A DNA stretch of 64,000 bases from a halophilic archaeon (lineage in GTDB: Archaea; Halobacteriota; Halobacteria; Halobacteriales; Haladaptataceae): the NCBI GenBank assembly GCA_003298465.1, contig QNGA01000011.1, positions 1 to 64,000 of the forward strand, read 5' to 3'. Positions 1 to 8,479 of the stretch are shown piece by piece. How positions within the stretch are numbered: position 1 is the first letter of the stretch; each line of letters begins with the position of its first letter. The notes beneath the pieces are model-generated. The model did no database searches. It saw nothing but the letters and a program-made list of their open reading frames with translations, and was not told where the DNA came from. Both the position numbers and the translations under genes were made by a program.

Positions 1-190
1 CCGTGTCGTACCCCTCCTCCCAGTCGAGCAGGTCGGCCGCCCGCTCCCAGCAGTCCGGCCAGTTCTGCTCGAACTCCTCGTAGATCGAGTCGTCCGAGAC
101 GTTCGCCTGCTCGACGAACGACTCCGGGGGTTCGAATCGCTCCTGTTCTTCGAGCCGTGCTTCCAGTTCGACGTTCTGAGCGTCACCCAT
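1..190 (-). CDS. acs: Acetyl-CoA synthetase, N-terminal fragment (runs off window)
   Basis: Reads leftward from an ATG at 190 and leaves the window after about 63 codons. The visible part resembles the start of the complete acetyl-CoA synthetase at 2228-4264: an acidic leader, then a 'PESFVEQANVS' segment, then a 'NWPDCWERAADLLDW' segment that corresponds to 'GWPACWKRAAELLDW' in the downstream gene. The enzyme family makes acetyl-CoA from acetate, ATP and CoA in the cytoplasm. A Bat-type regulator lies immediately upstream, on the same strand. The catalytic motifs are outside the window, so another acyl-CoA ligase specificity is possible. Confidence 0.85.
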   Translation of the reverse strand, partial: MGDAQNVELEARLEEQERFEPPESFVEQANVSDDSIYEEFEQNWPDCWERAADLLDWEEGYDT

Positions 191-215
191 GTGCTAGGTT
201 CACAACTCCCATTTA

Positions 216-227
216 GCTATATAAATG
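216..227 (-). promoter_or_regulatory. TATA box of the first acetyl-CoA synthetase gene
   Basis: An AT-rich block reading TTTATATAG on the minus strand is centred about 31 bases before the ATG at 190. This is the normal distance for a leaderless or nearly leaderless haloarchaeal transcript. The sequence differs from the promoter element shared by the neighbouring regulator and the second acetyl-CoA synthetase. Confidence 0.6.
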
Positions 228-346
228 ATGGAACTAATTATGATAAACTGGCGTCCCCGTCGTGTAACGCTATCTAGACGAACGTCGCGGCGTTCCCTGG
301 AAGCGCGACGCTTCACCGGGGTCCGCGCGTCCGTGACGCTAAACAG

Positions 347-2089
347 TTAGTGTCGTCGGGCGTTCGGCGTGCGATGGTCGACGCCGTCGAAGACCGCGTC
401 GAGCACCTTCTGCTGGGCTTTCCGGAGGTGGTTGTGAAGCGTCGGCGACGAGATGGCCATCGAAGCCGCGAGTTCCTCGGCCGTACTCCCGCGAGGCCAC
501 TCGAAGTACCCGGAGAGGTAGGCGGCCCGAAGAACCGACCGCTGGCGCTCCGTCAGGTCGTCCTGGACGGTTCGCTGGACGCTGGCGGCGTTCCCGACCG
601 GCTCCTCGACCTCGCGTTTGGAGCGCAAACTGGTCCCGGGGAACGCCGCCTCGACGGCCTCGACGACCCCTCTGACGTCGACGTGCCGTGAGAACACTCC
701 GGTAACGTCGGCGACGCCCTCCTCGACCGAGAGTTCGCGGACCGTCCCGCCGCGCTCGACGAGGACCGTCGCGAGCGACTCGCCCGAGACGACGAACTCG
801 AAGAGCGCGTCGTCGTCGTAGTCGCGGACGAGGCGGGCGTCGTCGACGGCGTCCGCGTCAGTCACCCTGTCGAGGACGTCTCCGACGGCGGCTCCGCTCG
901 CCGTGACGAAGTAGAGCAGCGACTGGTCCGCGACCGGGACGACACCTTCGAGTTCGAAGCGACAGCCGAGGTCGGTCGAGGCGGCCACGAGGAACACGCC
1001 GCCATCGGTGCTCCGCAGCGAGAGCGCCACGCCGGTGTCCGCCAGGAGCAAGCGTTTGCGTGCGATGGCGGTGATGGTCTCTCCGACGCGTCGGCCCACG
1101 TCCGCCAGCAGCGTCCGGTCGCCCGACGAGAACGAGTCGTGGGCCACGCAGAGCACGCCGTGGACGGTCTCGTTCGACCGGAGCGGTGCGACGGCGAACG
1201 AACACTCCGACAGTGGTCCGTCGACCGACGCGTCCTCGACGACCGTCACGTCCGAGAGTCCGTCCTCGTCCAGTGCGCCGGCGGCGTCGAGGACGTCGCC
1301 GGGAACGTCCCCGTCGGTTCGCTCCGGCGCGTCGCTCGCCCGCGTGACGCCCCGCTCGCCACAGACCCAGACGGCGCGATAGGCGTCGGAGAGCCGCTCG
1401 CAGACGGCCCGTCCCACGTCCTCGTCCGTGGACGCGTCCGCGAGCGCCGCGCCCAGTTCGTCCACGCACTCGAGGAGGTCGTGGCTCCGCGAGTCGGTAT
1501 CCCGTCGCGGGCGGTCGTCCGTTCCACGGCCCGTTTCCGGCGGCCGATACGCGAAGGCGTCGACGATGTCGGCCGTGGTCGGGGCGTCGAGGTACGGGGC
1601 GAGGCTCTCGAGGCTCTGCCACCCGCCGACGGCCTGGACCACCCGCGGGTCGACGTCCTCCTCGACGAGGAGTCGCCACGCGAAGTGTTTGCGTAGTTCG
1701 CGGCACGTGACGTCCCGGAGGTCGTCGGTCCGGTCGCTCACGTCGCTGACCAGCATCTGAACGCGTCGAGGCGTGACGTCGACGAACGGGTCGCGCTCGT
1801 CCACGTCGTTTCCGTTCGCGTACTTCCGGAGGTCGTGAGCGACGTCGGGCGGGACGTACGCCTCTCGCCCGTCGCCGTCCCCCTCCGGCACCGAGAGGAG
1901 GTCGACCGTCCCCCCGTCGTGTTCGCGCTCGCGGAGGTCGGCCGGGCGAATCCGGGTCAGTTCCGACGGTCCGAGCCCGACGCGGCCGGCGAGAGCCACG
2001 ACGAGGTCCTCGCGGTAGGTCTCGGTTGCGCGACGCAGTCGCTCGTACTCCGGCGTCGTCAGGGGCTCGTCGCCGTCCGCGCTATCCAT
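347..2089 (-). CDS. Bat-type regulator with degenerate tyrosine-recombinase domain, GAF and HTH_10
   Basis: 580 residues. About residues 1-180 look like a tyrosine recombinase catalytic domain: 'GLGPSEL' stands where 'GLRxSEL' is expected, then 'RELRKHF', 'VGGWQS' and 'PYLDAP'. The first catalytic Arg is therefore Gly and the His of HxxR is Arg, while the second Arg and the Tyr remain, so recombination is unlikely. A GAF domain (about 200-345), a Bat-type module (about 350-500) and a C-terminal HTH_10 beginning 'LTERQRSVLRAAY' follow. Proteins with this C-terminus are haloarchaeal transcription regulators. It lies between two acetyl-CoA synthetase genes on the same strand, which suggests control of acetate activation; that is inference. 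The start is supported by a TATA-like element at 2116-2130. Confidence 0.85.
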   Translation of the reverse strand: MDSADGDEPLTTPEYERLRRATETYREDLVVALAGRVGLGPSELTRIRPADLREREHDGGTVDLLSVPEGDGDGREAYVPPDVAHDLRKYANGNDVDERDPFVDVTPRRVQMLVSDVSDRTDDLRDVTCRELRKHFAWRLLVEEDVDPRVVQAVGGWQSLESLAPYLDAPTTADIVDAFAYRPPETGRGTDDRPRRDTDSRSHDLLECVDELGAALADASTDEDVGRAVCERLSDAYRAVWVCGERGVTRASDAPERTDGDVPGDVLDAAGALDEDGLSDVTVVEDASVDGPLSECSFAVAPLRSNETVHGVLCVAHDSFSSGDRTLLADVGRRVGETITAIARKRLLLADTGVALSLRSTDGGVFLVAASTDLGCRFELEGVVPVADQSLLYFVTASGAAVGDVLDRVTDADAVDDARLVRDYDDDALFEFVVSGESLATVLVERGGTVRELSVEEGVADVTGVFSRHVDVRGVVEAVEAAFPGTSLRSKREVEEPVGNAASVQRTVQDDLTERQRSVLRAAYLSGYFEWPRGSTAEELAASMAISSPTLHNHLRKAQQKVLDAVFDGVDHRTPNARRH

Positions 2090-2115
2090 TCCGCTTCGCT
2101 ATTTTTCGAGAAGAC

Positions 2116-2130
2116 GAATAAAGTATTCGG
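2116..2130 (-). promoter_or_regulatory. Promoter element shared with the second acs gene
   Basis: The plus strand reads gaataaagtattcgg, including a palindrome GAATA-AAG-TATTC. The minus strand gives CCGAATACTTT about 31-41 bases before the ATG at 2089. The same eleven bases occur at 4292-4302, 28-38 bases before the ATG of acetyl-CoA synthetase at 4264, so both genes carry the same TATA-containing element. Confidence 0.55.
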
Positions 2131-2227
2131 GTAGCTGGCCCCGGTTCCGGACGGTACCGAGAACGGTCGCCGAAGAACGTTCCAGAGGCTCGCTCCGAGT
2201 TTCGGTCAGCTAGAAGAGAGCGAAACG

Positions 2228-4264
2228 CTACCGGTCGAGAAGCGACGTGAGTTCGCCGACGACCTCCGGATTCCGGAGCGCGCTCGTGTCGCCGAGGTCC
2301 TCGCCGTTCGCGATGGCCTCGAGATAGCGGCGGACGACCTTGCCCGACCGCGTCTTCGGCAGCGACGGGGCGAACGTGACGACGTCCGGCACCGCGATGG
2401 GGCCGATGGCCGACTCGACGGCCGCCCGGACGCGCTCGCGAAGCGCCTCGTCGCCCGCGACGTTCGATTCGAGGCTGACGAACGCGTGGACCCTCGCCCC
2501 CGTCACGGCGTCCTTCCCACCGACGACCGCGGCTTCGGCGACGCCGTCGACGCCGACGATGGCGAACTCTATCTCCGTCGTGCTCAGGCGGCGACCCGAG
2601 ACGTTGAGCACGTCGTCGGCCCGTCCGAGGAGACGGAGGTAGCCGTCGGCGTCCCGAACGGCGTTGTCGCCGGTGTCGTACCGCCACTCGCCGTCTTCTC
2701 GCGGGCCTCGCCCGCTCGAACGGTCCGCGGAGTCTCGGGAGACGTCGGCTCCCGATGTTGGGGAACTCTCCGAGTTCCCTCGATTTCGCTCCGGGCTATC
2801 GACGGTCGTCGTCCGGTGGTCGCCCCAGTCGGTCGCCTCGCAGAGCGACCTGGCCATCCCCGGCCACGGTCGGGTGAGCACCAGCCGCCCCGGCTCTCCG
2901 GCGGAGACTCTCTCACCCGCGTCGTCGACGACTGCCGCCCCCAGTCCAGGCAAGCACCGCCCGACTGCGCCGGGACGCATCCGGTCGACGCCGGGGAGCG
3001 TCGAGAGGACGATGCCGCCCGTCTCGGTCTGCCACCAGGTGTCGACCACCGGACACTCGCCGCCGCCGACGTGCTCGCGGTACCAGTGCCAGGTCGTCTC
3101 GTCGATGGGTTCACCGACCGTGCCGAGCAGTCGGAGCGAGGAGAGGTCGTGCCGTTCGAGGTGTTCCTCGCCCCACTTCATGAACGCCCGGATGGACGTC
3201 GGCGCGGTGTAGAAGACGTCGACTTCGTTGCGCTCGATGATCTGCCAGAGGCGGTCTTTCTGGGGGTGGTCCGGCGTCCCCTCGTACAGGACGGTAGTCG
3301 CCCCGAGCGCGAGCGGTCCGTAGACGGCGTACGAGTGGCCCGTAATCCAGCCGACGTCGGCCGAACACCAGTGGGTGTCCCCGGGACCGAGGTCGAGCAC
3401 CGCGCGACTCGTCCAGGTCACGTACGCGAGATACCCGCCGGTCGCGTGCCGAACGAGCGTCGGTTCCCCGGTCGTCCCGGAGGTGTAGATGAGAAAGAGC
3501 AGGTCCCCGGCGTCGCGCTCGACGGGGTCGACCTCGGCGCCCGCGTGCTCGTCGACCAGGTCCGCGTAGACGTGGTCGTCGTCGAACGAGCGGTCGTCCC
3601 CGAGACGCTCGACGACGACCTGCTCGACCGCGTGGTCGACGGAGAGACGGGCGTTGTCGGCCGTGCTCTCGAGGTCGAGCGCGTCGCCGCGGCGGTAGTA
3701 ACCGTCGCAGGTCACGAGACACTCCGAGTTCGCGCCGGCCAGTCGCGTCGCGAGCGCGTCCGCGGAGAACCCCGCGAACACGACCGAATGGGGCGCGCCG
3801 ATGCGGGCGCACGCCAACATGGCGACGGGGAGTTCCGGTACCATCGGCATGTAGAGCGTGACGACGTCGCCCTCGCCGACGCCGAGGTCGCGCAGCGCCG
3901 CCGCGAACGCGTTCACCTCGTCGAACAGTTCCCGGTAACTGTAGGTCCGCGTCTCTCCGAGCTTTCCCTCCCACGTGACGGCTGGCTCGTCGCCGCGCTC
4001 GTTGAGGTGGCGGTCGAGACAGTTGTACGAGGCGTTCAGCCGTCCGCCGGGGTACCAGCGAACCGTCTCCTCGTCGTCGAGCACCGAGTCGAACGTGCGG
4101 TGCCAGTCCAACAGTTCGGCGGCGCGCTTCCAGCACGCCGGCCAGCCGGCGTCGAGGAACGCCTCGCGGTCGGCCGCCGTGACGTTCGCCGCATCGACGA
4201 ACGACGGGGGTGGAGTTACCCACTCGCGCTCGCCGGTCGTTTCGTCCGTACTGCCGTCTGCCAT
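2228..4264 (-). CDS. acs: Acetyl-CoA synthetase (AMP-forming)
   Basis: 678 residues from the ATG at 4264. This start is preferred over an in-frame ATG at 4318 because a promoter element sits at 4292-4302, upstream of 4264 but inside the longer reading frame. Adenylate-forming motifs are visible: 'YTSGTTGEPT' near residue 260, 'DTWWQTETGG' for acetyl binding, 'GRADDVLNVSGRRL' at the hinge, and 'KTRSGKVVRR' with the catalytic Lys near residue 640. The product is acetyl-CoA from acetate, ATP and CoA. Between about residues 478 and 525, just before the 'YDTGD' motif, there is a Ser/Arg/Asp-rich stretch not expected in this family, encoded by DNA with several perfect palindromes. It is the second acs-type gene here, next to a Bat-type regulator. 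Confidence 0.92.
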   Translation of the reverse strand: MADGSTDETTGEREWVTPPPSFVDAANVTAADREAFLDAGWPACWKRAAELLDWHRTFDSVLDDEETVRWYPGGRLNASYNCLDRHLNERGDEPAVTWEGKLGETRTYSYRELFDEVNAFAAALRDLGVGEGDVVTLYMPMVPELPVAMLACARIGAPHSVVFAGFSADALATRLAGANSECLVTCDGYYRRGDALDLESTADNARLSVDHAVEQVVVERLGDDRSFDDDHVYADLVDEHAGAEVDPVERDAGDLLFLIYTSGTTGEPTLVRHATGGYLAYVTWTSRAVLDLGPGDTHWCSADVGWITGHSYAVYGPLALGATTVLYEGTPDHPQKDRLWQIIERNEVDVFYTAPTSIRAFMKWGEEHLERHDLSSLRLLGTVGEPIDETTWHWYREHVGGGECPVVDTWWQTETGGIVLSTLPGVDRMRPGAVGRCLPGLGAAVVDDAGERVSAGEPGRLVLTRPWPGMARSLCEATDWGDHRTTTVDSPERNRGNSESSPTSGADVSRDSADRSSGRGPREDGEWRYDTGDNAVRDADGYLRLLGRADDVLNVSGRRLSTTEIEFAIVGVDGVAEAAVVGGKDAVTGARVHAFVSLESNVAGDEALRERVRAAVESAIGPIAVPDVVTFAPSLPKTRSGKVVRRYLEAIANGEDLGDTSALRNPEVVGELTSLLDR
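2701..2779. repeat. Cluster of three palindromes inside acs
   Basis: Three perfect inverted repeats lie within 80 bases: GCGGG/CCCGC at 2701-2715, TCGGGAG/CTCCCGA at 2735-2755 and GGGAACTC/GAGTTCCC with a three-base loop at 2761-2779. They encode the low-complexity insertion of the acetyl-CoA synthetase. The reading frame is intact, so any element that entered here must have done so in frame. Confidence 0.6.
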
Positions 4265-4291
4265 CCGTTCGAGATTTCGTGTAAACGACCA

Positions 4292-4302
4292 AAAGTATTC
4301 GG
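4292..4302 (-). promoter_or_regulatory. Promoter element of acs (copy of the regulator's)
   Basis: Minus-strand CCGAATACTTT, 28-38 bases before the ATG at 4264. It is identical over eleven bases to the element before the regulator gene that ends at 2089. The spacing fits a TATA box for a leaderless transcript. Confidence 0.55.
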
Positions 4303-4447
4303 CTTTCAGAAATCGCACGACTCCTCCTGTTCGCTTCGGTCGACTGATGTCCGATGCTCGAAACGAATCGTTGTTTTAGGTGTACTGTCGGACAGTGTTG
4401 GATTTATTTAACTGGAATAGACAGGAGGAGAGCGCGTCCGTTCTCCC

Positions 4448-5404
4448 ATGAACCGCGGGGTTACGATAGTCGTCGTTCTCCTGCTCGTCCTCTCCGGGTG
4501 TACGGGACTCGACGACCCGAACGCGACGACCACCGGTAGCGCTCCGACCGAAACGACTCGGACCGCGTCGACCACGACGACCGACGGGACGAGCTATCGC
4601 GTCGAGGTGGTCGAGGTCGTCGACGGTGACACGTACACGGTCGAGTTCCCCGACGGCCACACCGAGGACGTTCGATTGCTCGGCGTCGACACGCCGGAGG
4701 TCCACGTCGAGAACACGCCGGACGAGTTCGAAGGCATCCCGACGACCGAGGCGGGGAGGGACTGGCTGCGGGACTGAGGCCACAGGGCGAGCGAGTTCGC
4801 CCGAACCCGGGTCCTGGGGGAGACCGTCACTATCGAGACGGACCCGGCGGCCGACCGCCGGGGGAGCTACGGCCGTCTACTGGTGTACGTGTACGCGAAC
4901 GACGACGAGTCGGTGAACGAGCGGCTCCTCGAACAGGGGTACGCCCGGCTGTACGACAGTTCGTTCTCGCAACGCTCGGAGTTCGCCGCCGACGAGCGAC
5001 GCGCGCGGGACGACGCCGTCGGCCTATGGAACTACGACGCCCCGACGACCACGACGGACGGCGGGACGGCCGGGAGTTCGATTACGGTCACCGACTACCG
5101 GGCGGACGCCCCGGGTGACGACCACGAGAACCGGAACGGCGAGTACGTCACGCTCACGAACGCCGGCTCGTCGACGGTCGACCTCTCCGGATGGACGCTC
5201 TCGGACGCCGCCGACCACCGGTTCCGGTTCCCGGACGGGTTCACGCTCGAACCGGACGCCTCCGTGACCATCTACACGGGGAGCGGCACCGACTCGTCGA
5301 CCGAACTCTACTGGGGGTCCGACGCGGCGATATGGAACAACGGCGGCGACACGGTCGTCGTGACGGACGACGACGGAACCGTCGTCCTGAAGGAGGAACG
5401 GTAG
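4448..5404 (+). pseudogene. Thermonuclease (SNase)-lamin tail lipoprotein, interrupted by an in-frame stop
   Basis: One reading frame runs from the ATG at 4448 to the TAG at 5402, broken only by TGA at 4775-4777. Before the stop: a lipoprotein signal ('VLLLVLSGCTG'), a Thr-rich linker, and the SNase core with 'VVDGDTYTV' and 'VRLLGVDTPE'. After it, in the same frame: 'GHRASEFAR', 'GRLLVYVY' and 'LLEQGYARLY', the rest of the nuclease, then a lamin-tail domain ('NGEYVTLTNAG', 'LSGWTLSD'). SNase-like proteins usually have Trp-Gly where TGA-GGC stands, so TGG to TGA is the simplest explanation. The intact protein would be an exported, membrane-anchored nuclease. It could be a real nonsense mutation, a sequencing error or readthrough; the frame downstream is undamaged, so inactivation would be recent. 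Confidence 0.8.
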
Positions 5405-5480
5405 CGGTCTCCGGCCCGCCGTCACAGACGGAGACCGGCGGGCGGGCCGGCTCCGCCTTGCGGTGGTCCCCGGCCTCGCT

Positions 5481-8096
5481 TCAGCGCACGAGCACGACGG
5501 TGTTCTCGGTCTGGAGGAGGTCGCCGTCACCGTCGTAGCGACGCTCTTCGCGCGCCTCGAAGCGCTCGCCGGCGAGGCGTTCGCCGGCGACGAGCAGCGC
5601 TCCGTCCCGGATCTCGAAGTCGCCGGCATCGAGCGCCGCGTCGAACTCCTGGACTCTGGAGCCGTACTCCGGGCCGAGCGTCGAGTAGTCGAGGTCGACG
5701 TCGACGACGCGCGTCTCCGTCTCCGGCGGGTCGTCGAGGCGGTCGAACTCCCGGACGTGCATCACCGAGGCGATGGCGTCCTCGAACCCGTCGACGGGGC
5801 CGTACACCGCGACGTGCTCGACGTCGGCGTTCAGCGGCCGTCCCCGCTCGGCCTTGTACGTCCGGAGCGCGCCGACGACTTCCATTGCGGTCTCGCCCGC
5901 TTCGCGGTCGGCTTCGTAGCCGGCGGGCCGGGGCCACGACTGCTCGTGGACGCTCGCCTCGCCGTACAGCCGGTGCCACAGCTCCTCGGTGACGTGGGGA
6001 AGGAACGGCGCGAACAGTCGCAGGAACCGCTCGTGAGCGGTCCGGAGCGCGAAGTCGGTCGACGGCGCGTCCCGTCGCTTGGCGATCTCGAGGTAGTCGT
6101 CGCAGAACGTGTGCCAGAAGAAGCTTCGGAGCCGGTCGCGGGCCTTCGAGAACTCGTACGCTTCCATGTGCCGGGTGATCTCCGCGGTGACGTCGTCCAG
6201 CTCGGCGAGCAGCCACTCGTCGAGCGCGTCCAGTTCTGCCGGTTCGTCCGGGTCGGCGTCCGCGAGCGAGTCGACGAGCTTCGAGGCGTTCCACAGCTTC
6301 TGGAGGAGCTTCTTGCCGGTGACGAGGTCGTTCTCCGTGAACGGGAAGTCGTCGCCGATGGAGGTTCCGGCCGCCCAGTAGCGGGTGGCGTCGACGGAGA
6401 ACTCCTCCAGGACTTCTCCGGGCGTGACGACGTTCCCTTTCGATTTGGACATCGCTTCCCGGTTCTCGTCCAGGACCATCCCGTTGAGCATGACCGCGTC
6501 GAACGGCACCTCGCCGGTGTGCTCGTAGCACTTGACCACCGTGTGAAACAGCCAGAAGCTGACGATGTCGTGGCCCTGGGGTCGGAGGTCCATCGGGTAG
6601 AGATGCGGTCGGTCCATCGTGAGCGCATCGGTCGCGGCGTCGTAGTCCCATCCGGCGTGGACGAGCGGCGTCAGCGACGAGGTCGCCCACGTGTCGAAGA
6701 CGTCCTCCTCGGGGTCGAAGCTCCCGCCGCCACAGGCCGGACACGCGTCGACCGGCGGGTCCTCGGAGAGCGGGTCCACCGGGAGGTCCGCCCGCTCGGC
6801 GAGAATCGTCTCGGCGCAGTCAGCGCAGTACCAGACCGGAAACGGGACGCCGGAGTCTCGCTGGCGGGAGATACACCAGTCCCACTCCAGCCCCTCGACC
6901 CAGTGGCGGTACCGGGTGAACATCTTCTCCGGGTACCAGTCCATCTCGCGCCCGAGTTCGAGGTACTCGTCGGTCTTGTCGAGGAGCTTCACGTACCACT
7001 GGTCGGTGACGAGGTACTCGACGTCGGTCTCGCAGCGCTCGTGGACCTGGACGGCGTGGGTGATCTCGCGCCGTCCCTCCACGTACCTCGCCGCGTCGAG
7101 GTCGTCGACGATAGCCTCGCGGGCCTCGCGGGTGGACAGACCGGCGTACTCGTCGGCGACGTCGGTCATCGTTCCGGACTCGTCGATGGCGATCCGGAGC
7201 GGCAGGTCGTGGGCCTGGTACCACTCGATGTCGGTCCGGTCGCCGAACGTACAGCACATGACGACGCCCGTCCCCGTCTCCCTGTCGACGCGTTCGTCTG
7301 CCAGAACCGGGACCTCGTGGTCGAAGAGCGGCACGCGCGCCGTTTCGCCGACGAGGTCCGCGTTCGACTTGTCGTCCGGGTGGACGAACATCGCGACGCA
7401 GGCGGGCAGTAGCTCCGGTCGCGTGGTCGAGATGGTGACGGCGTCCCCGTCGCCGTCGACGAGCGGGAACCTGACGTCGGTGTAGTGTGCGTCGCGGTCG
7501 GCGTCCTCGGTTTCGACCTGCGAGATAGCCGTCTCGCACGTCGGACACCAGATGGTCGGCGCGTTGCGCCGGTACCCCCGGCCCTGTTCGTACAGTTCGA
7601 CGAACGACAGCTGGGAGATTCGCTGGACGTCGGACGCGATAGTCCGGTAGGTGTTGTTCCAGTCGACGGAGACCGCAAGCGACTGGACGTCCTCCGTGAA
7701 CTTGGCTTCGTACGTATCGCAGACCTCCCTGGTCAACGCCTGGAACTCGTCGCGGTCGTACTCCTGGCGGCGAACCGACAGCTCCCGTTCGGTGAGCCGT
7801 TCGGAGGCGATGCCGTTGTCGTCGTAGCCGAGCGGGAAGTAGACGTCGCCGTCGCGCATCCGGTGGAACCGGGCGACGAAGTCCTGGAGCGTGAACTGGT
7901 AGAGGTGACCGATGTGAAGGTCGCCGGAGACGGTCGGCGGCGGCGTGTCGATGGTGAACGACGTGTCGGCGTCGTCCGCCCCTCCGTACGCGTAGGTGTC
8001 TTCCGCTATCCACCGACGTTGCCACTTCGATTCGACTGTCTCCGGTTCGTACTCGCCTTCGATGCCTTCGGTTGTTCGTTGTTGTGTATCGCTCAT
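5481..8096 (-). CDS. valS: Valyl-tRNA synthetase
   Basis: 871 residues, a usual length for archaeal ValRS. It charges tRNA-Val with valine in the cytoplasm. The class I signature is present: 'PPTVSGDLHIGH' near residue 55 (HIGH motif) and 'AMSKSKGNVV' near residue 555 (KMSKS motif). A long editing domain lies between them; 'CPACGG' suggests a zinc-binding site near residue 460, and a C-terminal anticodon-binding region follows. A single gene with divergent or convergent neighbours. The start follows the native 'GEYEPETVESKWQ' beginning of archaeal ValRS. Confidence 0.96.
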   Translation of the reverse strand: MSDTQQRTTEGIEGEYEPETVESKWQRRWIAEDTYAYGGADDADTSFTIDTPPPTVSGDLHIGHLYQFTLQDFVARFHRMRDGDVYFPLGYDDNGIASERLTERELSVRRQEYDRDEFQALTREVCDTYEAKFTEDVQSLAVSVDWNNTYRTIASDVQRISQLSFVELYEQGRGYRRNAPTIWCPTCETAISQVETEDADRDAHYTDVRFPLVDGDGDAVTISTTRPELLPACVAMFVHPDDKSNADLVGETARVPLFDHEVPVLADERVDRETGTGVVMCCTFGDRTDIEWYQAHDLPLRIAIDESGTMTDVADEYAGLSTREAREAIVDDLDAARYVEGRREITHAVQVHERCETDVEYLVTDQWYVKLLDKTDEYLELGREMDWYPEKMFTRYRHWVEGLEWDWCISRQRDSGVPFPVWYCADCAETILAERADLPVDPLSEDPPVDACPACGGGSFDPEEDVFDTWATSSLTPLVHAGWDYDAATDALTMDRPHLYPMDLRPQGHDIVSFWLFHTVVKCYEHTGEVPFDAVMLNGMVLDENREAMSKSKGNVVTPGEVLEEFSVDATRYWAAGTSIGDDFPFTENDLVTGKKLLQKLWNASKLVDSLADADPDEPAELDALDEWLLAELDDVTAEITRHMEAYEFSKARDRLRSFFWHTFCDDYLEIAKRRDAPSTDFALRTAHERFLRLFAPFLPHVTEELWHRLYGEASVHEQSWPRPAGYEADREAGETAMEVVGALRTYKAERGRPLNADVEHVAVYGPVDGFEDAIASVMHVREFDRLDDPPETETRVVDVDLDYSTLGPEYGSRVQEFDAALDAGDFEIRDGALLVAGERLAGERFEAREERRYDGDGDLLQTENTVVLVR

Positions 8097-8479
8097 GTTG
8101 CGTTTCGCGGTAATCGCGCTGGTGGAACTACGGGTCGCCTGCCGTCCGGAACCCGGAGAAGAGAGTGCCCCCTATCGGGGGGCTACGGCCGCGGCGGAGA
8201 CGGACGCCACCTCGTATCGGTCGCCTCGGCAGATCGGCGTCCTCATACACCAGCGGACATGTTCGAACCTCTTGAATGTTTTCGAAGGCTATCGGTACCG
8301 GCGGGTTCGGGCCGACTGCGCGGACTCCACGGACGGCGGCCAGCGCGGATTGCGCCGACGAGCGCGTTGCCGAACTGCCCGACGCGGCGTGCTCGTGAGT
8401 GACGGACTCCGACCGGAGGACTGAATTATCATACTAAGATAGCTATATTTAAGACAGATTAAACCCCATAGAAGATGGG
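8097..8479. other. Intergenic region between valS and the protease gene
   Basis: About 380 bases between two divergent genes. I see no convincing gene; short open frames on both strands have arginine-rich compositions typical of out-of-frame GC-rich DNA. A hairpin GCCCCC-TATCG-GGGGGC-type sequence lies at 8167-8183. The protease promoter is at the right end: a TATA-like 'tagctatatttaag' at about 8440-8453, 27-40 bases before the ATG at 8480. Confidence 0.5.

Noticed and set aside
347..900. Integrase-like domain as evidence for a mobile element
   Set aside because: The catalytic residues are damaged and it is fused to a regulator; no attachment sites, other phage genes or tRNA are nearby.
4775..4777. 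TGA in the thermonuclease gene as a selenocysteine codon
   Set aside because: Family members carry Trp, not Cys, at this place, and haloarchaea are not known to use selenocysteine.
5463..7412. Long open frame opposite valS (about 650 codons)
   Set aside because: Frames opposite genuine GC-rich genes stay open because stop codons are rare; its composition mirrors valS and it has no motifs or promoter.
8167..8183. GCCCCC/GGGGGC hairpin upstream of valS as a regulatory RNA (for example a T-box)
   Set aside because: T-box elements are bacterial, and the hairpin stands alone with no further conserved parts.
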